Assembly (NCBI GenBank): GCA_017561105.1
Contig: JAFZDR010000167.1
Coordinates: forward strand, 1-29,687
Direction of reading: 5' to 3'
Origin: Alistipes sp.
GTDB lineage: Bacteria; Bacteroidota; Bacteroidia; Bacteroidales; Rikenellaceae
DNA length: 29,687 nt
The position numbers were made by a program, and so were the translations under genes. The notes beneath the pieces were generated by a model. That model was not told the DNA's origin and ran no database searches. It saw only the letters and a list, made by a program, of their open reading frames with translations. Shown piece by piece: positions 15,835 to 23,901 of the stretch. Positions within the stretch are counted from its first letter, which is position 1; each line of letters opens with the position of its first letter.

Positions 15835-16203
15835 ATGAAAAATTCTCTTAAAATTAACATGGGCATTGACCTGTTGCTCTTTTTGGCAATGGTTGTAACA
15901 AGTATCAGCGGTGTTGTTATCAAAATTATCGCTCCTTTGCGCCGCGTTGCCGAGCAGGAGTGGGTACGCAGGGCTGCAGCGTGGTTCTTCGAGTCGTGGA
16001 ACCGTCGCACTTGGGCCGCGATACACCTCTGGGCAGGCGTTGTGGTAATGGTGCTTTTGGTGCTCCACATTGTTCTTCATTGGAAGGTAATCGACGGTTT
16101 CTGCTCCAAGTATATTGTGAATAAGACAGTGAGAGCAGCGTTCTACGCTCTCCTTTTGGTACTGTTGTTGCTCTCGGTTATTCCGTGGGTATATGCCTTT
16201 TAA
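15835..16203 (+). CDS. DUF4405-type small heme membrane protein
   Basis: The 122-residue protein has three hydrophobic helices (about 10-33, 61-83 and 99-120). Histidines H64 in AAIHLWAG and H78/H82 in VLHIVLHW sit in the second helix in a cytochrome-b-like pattern. This fits the DUF4405 family, thought to bind heme b and move electrons in the membrane. It heads a two-gene operon with superoxide reductase (34-base gap), so it may take part in delivering reducing power, though that is inference. Upstream is a clear TTTG/TAAATTTG promoter. Confidence 0.75.
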   Translation: MKNSLKINMGIDLLLFLAMVVTSISGVVIKIIAPLRRVAEQEWVRRAAAWFFESWNRRTWAAIHLWAGVVVMVLLVLHIVLHWKVIDGFCSKYIVNKTVRAAFYALLLVLLLLSVIPWVYAF

Positions 16204-16237
16204 CACTTAATTTTTGAACTTAAAACATTGTAATACT

Positions 16238-16612
16238 ATGGCTGTGAAATTTTATCTTTGCCCTCATTGCGGCAATGTCATTCAGAAGGTTGTGGACTCT
16301 AAGGTTCCTGTGGTTTGTTGTGGCGAGAAGATGCAGGAGTTGGTGCCAAACACCGTTGATGCAAGCAACGAGAAGCATGTTCCTGTGGTAACACGCATCG
16401 ACGATTGTCATATCAAGGTTGAGGTGGGCAGCGTGGCACATCCGATGTTGCCTGAGCACCACATCTGCTTTATCTATGTCGAGACAGAGAAGGGTGGTAT
16501 TCGTGTCGATTTGACCGATAAGCCCGAGGCTGTTATCTGCGTCTGCACCGATAAGCCGATTGCGGTTTACGAATATTGCAACTTGCACGGACTCTGGAAG
16601 ACAGAGCTCTAA
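16238..16612 (+). CDS. Superoxide reductase (desulfoferrodoxin, 2Fe type)
   Basis: It reduces superoxide to hydrogen peroxide in the cytoplasm of anaerobes without making oxygen. The start at 16238 gives 124 residues; a TTG at 16214 in the same frame would add a non-family leader. The N-terminal desulforedoxin Fe(Cys)4 site is C8, C11, C27 and C28 (CPHC...CC). The catalytic iron ligands are H47 in NEKHVPV, H68 in SVAHPM, H74 in PEHH, and C114 and H117 in YCNLHGLW. K46 of the EKHVP motif is present. All ligands are intact. It is cotranscribed with the DUF4405 gene and closed by a hairpin terminator. Confidence 0.95.
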   Translation: MAVKFYLCPHCGNVIQKVVDSKVPVVCCGEKMQELVPNTVDASNEKHVPVVTRIDDCHIKVEVGSVAHPMLPEHHICFIYVETEKGGIRVDLTDKPEAVICVCTDKPIAVYEYCNLHGLWKTEL

Positions 16613-16633
16613 AAAATACCCTCTTTAACGAAG

Positions 16634-16662
16634 AAGACCAACCCCGAAAGGTTGGTCTTTTC
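16634..16662. terminator. Terminator between superoxide reductase and cytochrome c peroxidase
   Basis: A perfect 10-base stem (aagaccaacc / ggttggtctt) with loop ccgaaa is followed by a short T run on the plus strand. The reverse direction has a weaker T tract. It separates two convergent operons. Confidence 0.85.
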
Positions 16663-16682
16663 TATTGAGCTTTTGCTGTCTC

Positions 16683-18050
16683 CTATTTACTATTCTTGTT
16701 GGTGAGCAACTTGCCCTGATACTCGCCGGTCAACGAGTTGAGGAATGCAACGATCAAATCCTCCTCCTCGTCGGTAAGAACAACACCCGACTGATATGTT
16801 CCCATATCGCATACAGCCTCTTTAAGCGAGGTGCGGGTACCGTCGTGGTAGTATGGCCAAGTGAGAGCTACATTGCGCAAGCCCGGCACCTTGAAGCGGT
16901 GACGATCGCGCTCTACGCCTGTCTGCTTGAAACGGCCATTATCCTCCTCGGTAAGCTCCAAACCGCGGTCTGCGAAGTAGTGCTTGCGCAAGCCCATCAA
17001 CTCGTAGCTTTCGCCACCGAGGTTCTTGCCCACATGGCAGGTTGCGCAGTTGTACTTCTTGAAGAGCTCGTAACCCTGCAACTCCTCGGCTGTTATAGCC
17101 CCCTTGTCGCCACGCAAATACTTGTCGAAGCGAGAGTTAGGAGTGATGAGTGTGCGCTCGAACTGCTCGATTGCATCGGTAATAGTTGCCTGCGACAAAC
17201 CCTCGGGATATACCGCCTTGAACTCCTTTACAAATTTGCGGTCTTTGTTGAGCTTTGCAACGATAGCATCGAAGTTTGGTGAAGCCATCTCCACCGGATT
17301 TACCGGAGGTCCTGCAGCCTGGTCGGCGAGAGTTACGGCGCGACCATCCCAGAACTGTACAAAGTTGTATACGGCATTATAAACGGTTGGAGCATTTACT
17401 CCTCCGAGCTTGCCCTCAACGCCCTCCGAGTATTGCTTGTTATCAACGCCTGCGGTGTTCAAGCCGTGGCAAGATGCGCACGACACGGTGTTATCCACCG
17501 ACAAACGCTTGTCGTGATAGAGTTTAAAGCCCAAAGCTGCCTTTGCCTCGTCGTATGGCAAGGTCAAATCGATTGGGCGAACAGGCTCGCAGCCACATAC
17601 GCCATCGTTGTAGTGAGCGGTGCGATAAGCCGCAACCCACTCGAGAATGAGATCGCGCTTAGCATTTGTCATGCGACTACCCCAATGCACAAGGTAGTAT
17701 TTCGCCATAGGCATGCGCTTGTCGAGCGCCACCTTCTCAACCTTTGCCATATCGACAGGGTTGAGTGTTCCCTCGCCCGATTCGAGCACCTTCCACATAG
17801 GCTCCATATCGAAGGCGCGATAACCCTCGTCGATATCCTTCTTCATCACTTTGCCCACAACCGGGAGTTTGAAGTAGGCCGGCAACTCGGGATTTGCCGA
17901 GTGGCAATCCAAGCAGCCACCCTTAACAAAGATTGCAGCCACGCGCTGATTGAGCGGATAGTCAGCCGAAGGCACACGATCAGAGATGCGGAAGATGGCA
18001 AGTGCCACAGCCACAAGTAGCAGAGCTAAAAAGAGTAATTTCTTCTTCAT
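16683..18050 (-). CDS. Triheme cytochrome c peroxidase
   Basis: This periplasmic enzyme reduces hydrogen peroxide to water with electrons from the respiratory chain. The 455-residue protein has an N-terminal membrane anchor (4-20) and three CxxCH heme sites: CLDCH (46-50) in an added N-terminal heme domain, CASCH (191-195) and CATCH (335-339) of the classical MauG/CcpA part. GRAVTLADQAAGP and VPGLRNVALTWPYYHDG match diheme peroxidases. The extra N-terminal heme suggests direct quinol or cytochrome input, as in YhjA-type peroxidases. It is the last gene of resB-ccsA-peroxidase, 26 bases after ccsA, so its own heme-attachment machinery is cotranscribed. Confidence 0.94.
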   Translation of the reverse strand: MKKKLLFLALLLVAVALAIFRISDRVPSADYPLNQRVAAIFVKGGCLDCHSANPELPAYFKLPVVGKVMKKDIDEGYRAFDMEPMWKVLESGEGTLNPVDMAKVEKVALDKRMPMAKYYLVHWGSRMTNAKRDLILEWVAAYRTAHYNDGVCGCEPVRPIDLTLPYDEAKAALGFKLYHDKRLSVDNTVSCASCHGLNTAGVDNKQYSEGVEGKLGGVNAPTVYNAVYNFVQFWDGRAVTLADQAAGPPVNPVEMASPNFDAIVAKLNKDRKFVKEFKAVYPEGLSQATITDAIEQFERTLITPNSRFDKYLRGDKGAITAEELQGYELFKKYNCATCHVGKNLGGESYELMGLRKHYFADRGLELTEEDNGRFKQTGVERDRHRFKVPGLRNVALTWPYYHDGTRTSLKEAVCDMGTYQSGVVLTDEEEDLIVAFLNSLTGEYQGKLLTNKNSK

Positions 18051-18076
18051 AACGACTGTTGTTTTTAAATGGTTAA

Positions 18077-18853
18077 TTATTGATTATAGGAATGAACACT
18101 TTTTGATGCCGAAGGGAGATAATTTACCCCATACCAACACATCTGCAACGATAGGAAGCCGACAATGAGCAACACGCAAAAACCCTTTACGGCGCGAGGG
18201 CGCAAAAGGCGCAAATGTATGGCCCCCAGATAGATAAACCAAGTTGCCGCAGCCCACGCCTCCTTGGCATCCCAGCTCCAATACTCTCCCCACGCCTGCT
18301 TTGCCCACAAGGCTCCTGTCAGCATACCTACGGTGAAGAGAGCAACACCTCCGCCGAGCAGATTGTCGATGGCCGATAGCACTCGCTCGTCGCGCTTTAC
18401 GAGGTAGTAGAGCGCCATAAGCGTCGCTACACCAAGCAGTGCGTACGAGAACATATATACCGCCACATGAGGCATAAACCAGGCACTCTGCAATGCCGGC
18501 ATAAGGCTCTTGTCGTGGAGTTCGGGGCGCAGACAATTTATCACCATAAAGACTGTGGCAAGGAGTGTCGAAAAGCTGAGCACCCACTTAAAGCGCCACC
18601 TTGCATAGGTCGCCACACCCGCCACGAGTAGGAAGAGTGAGTACCAAAGTCGCGTTTCGCCCATTGTGCGCATTGGTGGTCGCTCGAGCGAGAGCCACAA
18701 CATCGCCACAAAGGCACCGAGCGCGGCCACTGCAAGCGACGATGCTGCAAGGGCAAGGGTGCGACGGTTGCACAAGGCAAGCACCGATGCCGCAATAGCC
18801 AAAAGGGCTGTTGCACCTGCAAACCAAGGGAATATGTTCCAACTCGTCATCAT
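18077..18853 (-). CDS. ccsA: Cytochrome c biogenesis protein CcsA (heme handling)
   Basis: CcsA of cytochrome c maturation System II exports and presents heme for attachment to CxxCH. The start at 18853 overlaps the resB stop in an ATGATGA arrangement, indicating translational coupling; a longer frame to 18940 would lie within resB. The 258-residue protein is polytopic and carries the tryptophan-rich WWD motif (WGEYWSWDAKEAW, 188-200), with external histidines H129 (MPHVAVY) and H213 (AIHLR). The downstream gene is a triheme peroxidase, a direct client. Confidence 0.92.
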   Translation of the reverse strand: MMTSWNIFPWFAGATALLAIAASVLALCNRRTLALAASSLAVAALGAFVAMLWLSLERPPMRTMGETRLWYSLFLLVAGVATYARWRFKWVLSFSTLLATVFMVINCLRPELHDKSLMPALQSAWFMPHVAVYMFSYALLGVATLMALYYLVKRDERVLSAIDNLLGGGVALFTVGMLTGALWAKQAWGEYWSWDAKEAWAAATWFIYLGAIHLRLLRPRAVKGFCVLLIVGFLSLQMCWYGVNYLPSASKSVHSYNQ

Positions 18854-19668
18854 CGTTTTGCTCCTCCAAATCCTTGCAAAAAGATAATAAATGCTCCGAG
18901 CAATAACATCGTAATGCCCGCTGCGGTAACGGCGTGCCAAGGCTCTCGCACAACCTGCAATATGCAGCCGTCAGCCTCGTAGCTCACCAGATATATATCC
19001 TCGCCATACTTTTGTGAGTATGGGCTATTTACCTCGATATCGACAACTTTATCATCCACAGCAACCGTTGCGCGGAACATTTGCGGAGTGCCATTTTCGG
19101 AGTTTTCGACCTTGAAATCAACAAGGCGCAACTCGTAGTCGAGATAGCTCTTTGTACCTTGCTCGTTTATAACTTCGCGAGTTGGTGTTTTGCCCACTTC
19201 TGCTCGTAAAATCTGCTTGTCAGGGGCGCCGAGCAGCGCCGATGTTACCGCCAGCCACAATCCGCAATGGGTGATAACGAAGCGCCAACGCACACCCTTC
19301 TCGTTGCGCCAGCCTCGCAATATGACGAGTGTTAGAACGGTCTGAGCGAAGAGGAAACCTCCGATTACGGGCCATGATGTAGTTGCGGGACAGCTCTGCA
19401 AGCCAAGCACGACAGATAAAACAGCCACTACTGCCAATGCGATATACGAGGCTTCGGGCGAGAGCAGATATTGTACGACGATGTTGGTTGCGCGACGGCG
19501 ATAACTCTCCCAAATGAGCGCAATCCACAGCGCTCCGAGCAGAAGATTCATCGGTGCAGAGAAGAGCCATACGGGAAATGCGCCACAAAGCCACTGCACA
19601 CCAAAAAGTGCAGCAGCGAAAACCACAAGAACAATGCGTGGCATACGGTATTGTGTCGAACTTCTCAT
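18850..19668 (-). CDS. resB: Cytochrome c biogenesis protein ResB/CcsB
   Basis: This is the partner of CcsA in System II heme attachment, keeping apocytochrome cysteines reduced and docking the substrate. I take the start at 19668 (272 residues, MRSSTQYRMPRIVLVV), because the longer frame to 19722 would run through the candidate promoter boxes. Several hydrophobic helices are followed by a periplasmic domain (about 145-235) and a final C-terminal helix, the ResB layout. H134 in VITHCGLWLA is the conserved membrane histidine. It is shorter than many ResB proteins but typical of Bacteroidetes split CcsBA systems as I recall them. It is the first gene of the operon. Confidence 0.85.
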   Translation of the reverse strand: MRSSTQYRMPRIVLVVFAAALFGVQWLCGAFPVWLFSAPMNLLLGALWIALIWESYRRRATNIVVQYLLSPEASYIALAVVAVLSVVLGLQSCPATTSWPVIGGFLFAQTVLTLVILRGWRNEKGVRWRFVITHCGLWLAVTSALLGAPDKQILRAEVGKTPTREVINEQGTKSYLDYELRLVDFKVENSENGTPQMFRATVAVDDKVVDIEVNSPYSQKYGEDIYLVSYEADGCILQVVREPWHAVTAAGITMLLLGAFIIFLQGFGGAKR

Positions 19669-19682
19669 TTCGGCTACTTTTC

Positions 19683-19696
19683 CGAAGGTAAAGATA
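19683..19696 (-). promoter_or_regulatory. Candidate -7 boxes of the resB operon
   Basis: On the minus strand TATCTTTA (19689-19696) and the overlapping TACCTTCG (19683-19690) each match TAnnTTTG at seven of eight positions, 15-21 bases upstream of the chosen start. Confidence 0.35.
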
Positions 19697-19820
19697 GTAA
19701 AATTATTATTAAAAACCACCATCGCAGAACAAAGTTTTTAATTTTTTCACCGCTCTTTGCGCCACTCTTTATATTTCATAATATAAAATTAGGAAGATTT
19801 TTTTTGCATTTTATACGAAA

Positions 19821-19879
19821 TATGCCGAAAAATCACTATCTTCGAGGGTAAATATTGCATATTTTGCACATTCGGCATA
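19821..19879 (+). promoter_or_regulatory. Inverted repeats flanking the GLUG gene promoter region
   Basis: Perfect 9-base inverted arms, tatgccgaa (19821-19829) and ttcggcata (19871-19879), enclose a 41-base segment containing TATCTTCG (19837-19844), a seven-of-eight -7 match. They could be paired regulator half-sites, the stem of a leader hairpin, or a very short invertible segment. The right arm ends 28 bases before the start codon. Confidence 0.4.
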
Positions 19880-19907
19880 CGGAAAAACAACTAAAAAATG
19901 AACTGAT

Positions 19908-22900
19908 ATGAAAACTTTGACTAAACTTTTTGTGGCGGTTGCAGCGTTGGCAGTTGGATTTGCTTGTACAACCGACGCAACCAATGACCTCGGCGCAAAC
20001 ATCCTGGGGGGGGGTAAAACTACTATTACACTTTCATTGGAGGAGTCGCGTACACAGCTCGGCACCGAGGCTAATGGAATTTACCCCGTTTCGTGGTGTG
20101 ATAACGACGCCATTTCGGTAAATGGCACCCCTTCAAAGTCGATTACTATCGCTAATGGTGGCAAGGTGGCTACCTTCACCTTCGACGGTGTGGTGAACTA
20201 CCCTTACAACATCGCATATCCTGCGGCAGCTGATGGTAAGGTTATCTTCGCTGCGAAGCAGTCGCACACCGAGAGCACTTTTGCTAACGGTGCGGCAACT
20301 ATGTATGGCTATGCAGAGTCGGAAGGTGGCATGAAACTCAACCACCTCACAGGTGTATTGAAGATCGCTGTTCAGGGCGACAAGACCCTCTCTCACGCCC
20401 AGATTTCGACCATTGACCGTGCCCCTATCGCAGGCACCTTCGCAATTGACTTCGCATCGGGCGAGGTCTCTCCTACCGCAGAGTCGGCAGTCGTTATCAA
20501 CTACTCGTTTGGTGATGGCGTGCATCTCTCGTCGACACCGCTCTATATGCATAATTCAGTACCCGAGGGCGAATACGACGAGCTCTATATCACACTCTAC
20601 GACACCGAGGGTGGCGTGATGTTCGCAAAGACTAAGGCTGACGAGAAGAGACCTCTCGGGGCGGGTGTTGTGCGCCACTTCACTACCCCTATCGATTATA
20701 TGCCGACTTCGTCGCTCCATATCATCAAGGACGTAGCATCATTGAAGGCGTTGCCAAGTGCAAATACCGATGCTGTAGTGATTTGCGATATCGATCTCTC
20801 GGGCGAGGCATGGACTCCGCTCAAGGGTTATAGCGGAACTCTCAATGGTAATGGCTACGCTATCAAGGGTTTGACTGCTCCATTGTTCGAGAGCACAAGC
20901 GCAACTATCAAGGGCTTGCACCTCGAGGATGTGAACATCACCAAAAACTCGTTGACTTCAATGGGAGCTTTGGTCGGCACCTACAGCGGTACCGAGATTT
21001 CGCACTGCTCGGCAAGCGGAAATATCACTTTGACCCGAGCATCTACCGCTGTTACCAACTTGAGTGCTCTCATTGGTAGCATCACAACCACTTCGAACTA
21101 CATCGTTAGCGATTGTACCAACAACTGCGTGATGAATCTCACCTTGTCGTCTACAAACTCGAAGTACAACTTCAATGTCGGCGGTGTCGTTGGCTTCACT
21201 GCTGATGTTGCCGACACCGTAGAGGGTCACTTCGTGAACAATACCAACAATGCGGCTATCACCGTTTCAACTCCTGAGGGTGGTTCGTTGGTTAGCCAGC
21301 TTGTTTTGGGTGGTGTTTTGGGCTATATCGGCTTTGTAGATACATACATCGACGGTTGCCATAACACTGCAAACATTAGCGCAAATATCGCATCTACCAC
21401 AGGTGTTACCGTAGTTGGTGGTGCTGCGGGTGCTGTATATCGTGCAACAACCGGCAAGACAGCCTATGTTGTGGATGCAAATAATATCACCAACTCGGGC
21501 AAAGTTACCGTTAACGTAAACTCGACCAATGCTATCAATGTTGCGGGTTGCTTCGCTCGTTTGTGCGACGACAAGCATACCGGATCAATGAAGGTGGAGA
21601 ACTTCGTAAATAGCGGTGCCATTGCATTGAATAGCGACACCTCTTGTAGCGGTAAGACATATATGGGAGGAGTCATTGGTTGGGGTGTAAACTCTATGGC
21701 TTGTAAAAATCTCCGCAACGAGGCGACCGGTACCGTAACCGCAACTATGGCTTCGAAGACCGGCGAGGAGTTCCACATTGGTGGTCTCTTCGGTTACTTG
21801 CGAGTTTTGAAGTTGAGCAATATGAGCGCTAAGGACTGCTACAACAAGGCACAGATCTCTTCAAACTTGACTGCTGCCGAGTGTAAGCACAATGTTGGCG
21901 GTTGCTTCGGTTTGTTGTTCCCATTCACATCCAATGCCTACAACATCACATTGGATAATGTCGATAACTACGGCGGTATTCTCATCAACTGCAAGAACAA
22001 GGCGAGCGAAACCAATGTTGGTGGTATCGTGGGCGGTATGACCGATGGTACAACAAATACTGCAACCACAAATGTATTCAAGATTATGAATTGCGACAAT
22101 GTGGGCGACAGCAACAATAAGTTCCATATCACTAACGGTGCTTACGGCACATTCCACGTTGGCGGTATTATGGGCCCTTGTTTCTCGCATGTCGATATGG
22201 ACGATTGCTCTAACAGTATGGACTTCCTCTTCGATGCCGACAAGGCTACTACTACCAATATGTGGGGCGGTTGCATCGTTCGATTCACTCCGCAGGCAAA
22301 GGTTGAAGGTCGTACAACAACTATCGACAACTTTACCAATACAGGTAATGCCCTCTTTATTCCAAAGACCTCGATTGCGGGTTACAATATCTATTCAGGC
22401 TTCGTGTCATATATGGCAGCCGATGGCCCTGTGCACGCCGTAATAGCTAACAATATTGTAAATAAGGGTAATATCAAGGTAGACTCTCCTCTCATTAGCA
22501 ACACCCTCTTTGCAGGCGGTTTCGGTGGATACTACCAGTACAAGAATAGCTTGACTATGTCCAATAGTACCAACTACGGAAGCATCGATATTACTACAGA
22601 ACAGTCTAAGGGTAATGTCTTCATCGCCGGATTCGTAGGCACTACATATCACGCAGGCGCAAACCTTGTCTTCACAAATTGCCACAACGAAGAGAGTGCT
22701 ACCATATCATTCCACACCTCTAAGCACGAGGTGGACTACAACATCTTCCTGGGCGGTCTTTTCGGCTTGCCACGCGTAGGTGTTGAGTTAAATAACTGTA
22801 GCAACAAGGCTAATGTTACCTTAACCGGTAGTCATGAGTACCCTACAGAGACTTTCTATACTGTTGTAGGCGGTATCATCGCACGCTTCAGCGGTACATT

Positions 22901-23411
22901 CTTGAACCTCTCTGATGTTACCAACACAGGCGATATCATTATCGGTACAGACGAGAAGCCATTCAGCATCAACACTATGTTGAAAGTAGGAGGTATTGGT
23001 GGATCGGTAGAGGGCACGGCCACTTGCACCTACGACTTCAAAGCACCAATACTCAACACAGGCGATATCCTCTATACAAATGTAACTATCGGCAACTTGG
23101 AGGCATCATACATCGGTGGTGTGGTTGGCGAGACTACCGTGCCGATTTCGAACGTAAGCGCAATCTGCGACATCAAGGCTATGGCTATTCCAATGAAGGG
23201 TATGATTATGGGTATCCCTTATGCCGAGGCGACCAAGGTGACAAACTTCACCGTTGGTGGCTCGATCATCACTGACTACAACGTCGAGGACGAGAGCTAC
23301 AAGTCTATATACCTCGATCAGTCGAACTACTTCAACTACATCTACGGCACTCCTATCGAGCAGAGTGTTGCAGAGGCTGATGGTGGCTCGTGCACATCTG
23401 TAATCAAGTAA
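19908..23411 (+). CDS. Large fimbrillin-like/GLUG-repeat surface lipoprotein
   Basis: The 1167-residue product starts with a signal and a probable lipobox (AVGFAC, Cys20), so it is probably a surface lipoprotein. Residues about 37-265 resemble the fimbrillin/Mfa-like beta-sandwich domain of Bacteroidales (TITLSLEESRTQLG, a WCDNDAISV segment, LNHLTGVLKI). From about 350 to 1075 at least thirteen GLUG-like units recur every 45-60 residues, with cores such as VGGVVGF, MGGVIGW, IGGLFGY, VGGIVGG, LGGLFGL and IGGVVGE, alternating with NxxNxGxI-type strands: a long beta-helix. Adhesion or glycan binding is likely but inferred. A G9 tract (20006-20014) encodes GGG just after the lipobox; slippage would end translation early. 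It is followed by a 38-codon ORF in the same unit. Confidence 0.85.
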   Translation: MKTLTKLFVAVAALAVGFACTTDATNDLGANILGGGKTTITLSLEESRTQLGTEANGIYPVSWCDNDAISVNGTPSKSITIANGGKVATFTFDGVVNYPYNIAYPAAADGKVIFAAKQSHTESTFANGAATMYGYAESEGGMKLNHLTGVLKIAVQGDKTLSHAQISTIDRAPIAGTFAIDFASGEVSPTAESAVVINYSFGDGVHLSSTPLYMHNSVPEGEYDELYITLYDTEGGVMFAKTKADEKRPLGAGVVRHFTTPIDYMPTSSLHIIKDVASLKALPSANTDAVVICDIDLSGEAWTPLKGYSGTLNGNGYAIKGLTAPLFESTSATIKGLHLEDVNITKNSLTSMGALVGTYSGTEISHCSASGNITLTRASTAVTNLSALIGSITTTSNYIVSDCTNNCVMNLTLSSTNSKYNFNVGGVVGFTADVADTVEGHFVNNTNNAAITVSTPEGGSLVSQLVLGGVLGYIGFVDTYIDGCHNTANISANIASTTGVTVVGGAAGAVYRATTGKTAYVVDANNITNSGKVTVNVNSTNAINVAGCFARLCDDKHTGSMKVENFVNSGAIALNSDTSCSGKTYMGGVIGWGVNSMACKNLRNEATGTVTATMASKTGEEFHIGGLFGYLRVLKLSNMSAKDCYNKAQISSNLTAAECKHNVGGCFGLLFPFTSNAYNITLDNVDNYGGILINCKNKASETNVGGIVGGMTDGTTNTATTNVFKIMNCDNVGDSNNKFHITNGAYGTFHVGGIMGPCFSHVDMDDCSNSMDFLFDADKATTTNMWGGCIVRFTPQAKVEGRTTTIDNFTNTGNALFIPKTSIAGYNIYSGFVSYMAADGPVHAVIANNIVNKGNIKVDSPLISNTLFAGGFGGYYQYKNSLTMSNSTNYGSIDITTEQSKGNVFIAGFVGTTYHAGANLVFTNCHNEESATISFHTSKHEVDYNIFLGGLFGLPRVGVELNNCSNKANVTLTGSHEYPTETFYTVVGGIIARFSGTFLNLSDVTNTGDIIIGTDEKPFSINTMLKVGGIGGSVEGTATCTYDFKAPILNTGDILYTNVTIGNLEASYIGGVVGETTVPISNVSAICDIKAMAIPMKGMIMGIPYAEATKVTNFTVGGSIITDYNVEDESYKSIYLDQSNYFNYIYGTPIEQSVAEADGGSCTSVIK
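20006..20014 (+). repeat. G9 homopolymer inside the GLUG lipoprotein gene
   Basis: Nine consecutive G span residues L33-G36. In the present length the frame is open. Gain of one G puts TAA immediately after the tract. Loss of one G shifts into a frame that stops at 20119-20121. The tract can therefore act as an on/off switch. Confidence 0.75.
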
Positions 23412-23434
23412 TAACCTTCAAACGATTTACGATT

Positions 23435-23551
23435 ATGAGAAACTATTTAAGACCAGAGATTGATATTCACGAAGTCGTAGCCGAGAGGGGTTATGGAGAT
23501 AGCGTTCTTCTTCCGGGCTTCGGCGGCGAGGATGACGAATTGGTGTACTAA
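23435..23551 (+). CDS. Small 38-residue peptide of unknown function
   Basis: The ORF starts 23 bases after the GLUG gene stop and ends just before a terminator. It begins MRNYLRPEIDIHEV and ends GFGGEDDELVY. The acidic tail is glycine-rich and there is no signal peptide or cysteine. The M(K/R)xYxxPEI opening resembles short uncharacterised ORFs I recall near surface-protein genes in Bacteroidales, but I cannot confirm a family. Possible roles are a small regulator, an export helper or a precursor peptide. Codon use looks like that of the neighbours. Confidence 0.55.
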   Translation: MRNYLRPEIDIHEVVAERGYGDSVLLPGFGGEDDELVY

Positions 23552-23567
23552 GCCAATGGCTAAAAAG

Positions 23568-23605
23568 AATAATCGGGCAAGGAAACTCGCCCGATTATTT
23601 CTCTT
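23568..23605 (+). terminator. Terminator after the GLUG-peptide unit
   Basis: The arms aataatcgggcaag (23568-23581) and ctcgcccgattatt (23586-23599) pair at 13 of 14 positions around gaaa, followed by tctcttt. It ends the GLUG lipoprotein and small-peptide transcript. Confidence 0.85.
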
Positions 23606-23618
23606 TATAGCGTAGTGA

Positions 23619-23830
23619 TTAACCCTGTCGCTCCGACTTAGGAGTACCGTTGTGAGTTCCCGAGCGCAACAACTTGCGCACATAGAGCTTACTACCACTC
23701 ACTGCAAAGCGGCATCACCGCCAAACACGCCAACAATATTCTTCACAAACTCTTCATTGTCGACTATGATTTTTTGAAACTTTAGAATAGGCAAGATTAT
23801 AAAAAATCGAACAAAATATAGATTGGCAAA
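23619..23830 (-). pseudogene. Possible decayed gene fragment
   Basis: The 350-base gap between the small peptide and the symporter holds a terminator, a promoter and this stretch. On the minus strand one frame reads VDNEEFVKNIVGVFGGDAA before a TGA, and the next frame continues AVSGSKLYVRKLLRSGTHNG to a TAA at 23619-23621. The codon choice looks coding, as if one frameshift had split a C-terminal fragment. No start codon or family is recognised. Chance openness is a real alternative. Confidence 0.25.
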
Positions 23831-23835
23831 TATAA

Positions 23836-23862
23836 TTTGCCGCAAAAATTTTCGTACCTTTG
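23836..23862 (+). promoter_or_regulatory. Promoter of the symporter-GH3 operon
   Basis: TTTG (23836-23839) and TACCTTTG (23855-23862), a full -7 match, lie 40 bases upstream of the symporter ATG. The spacing (15 bases) is somewhat short for the Bacteroidetes consensus. A ggaggg purine run precedes the start. Confidence 0.6.
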
Positions 23863-23901
23863 CGAAGCCTCCCCAAAAATTGGAGGGCAGAGAAGATTAC
23901 T

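Noticed and set aside
23447..23698. 83-codon minus-strand ORF
   Set aside because: It runs through the terminator hairpin and antisense to the small peptide ORF, so it is probably spurious as drawn; only part of the region looks like a gene remnant in other frames.
23860..23901. TTG start of the symporter at 23860
   Set aside because: It lies within the TACCTTTG promoter box, and the family N terminus starts at the ATG at 23902.
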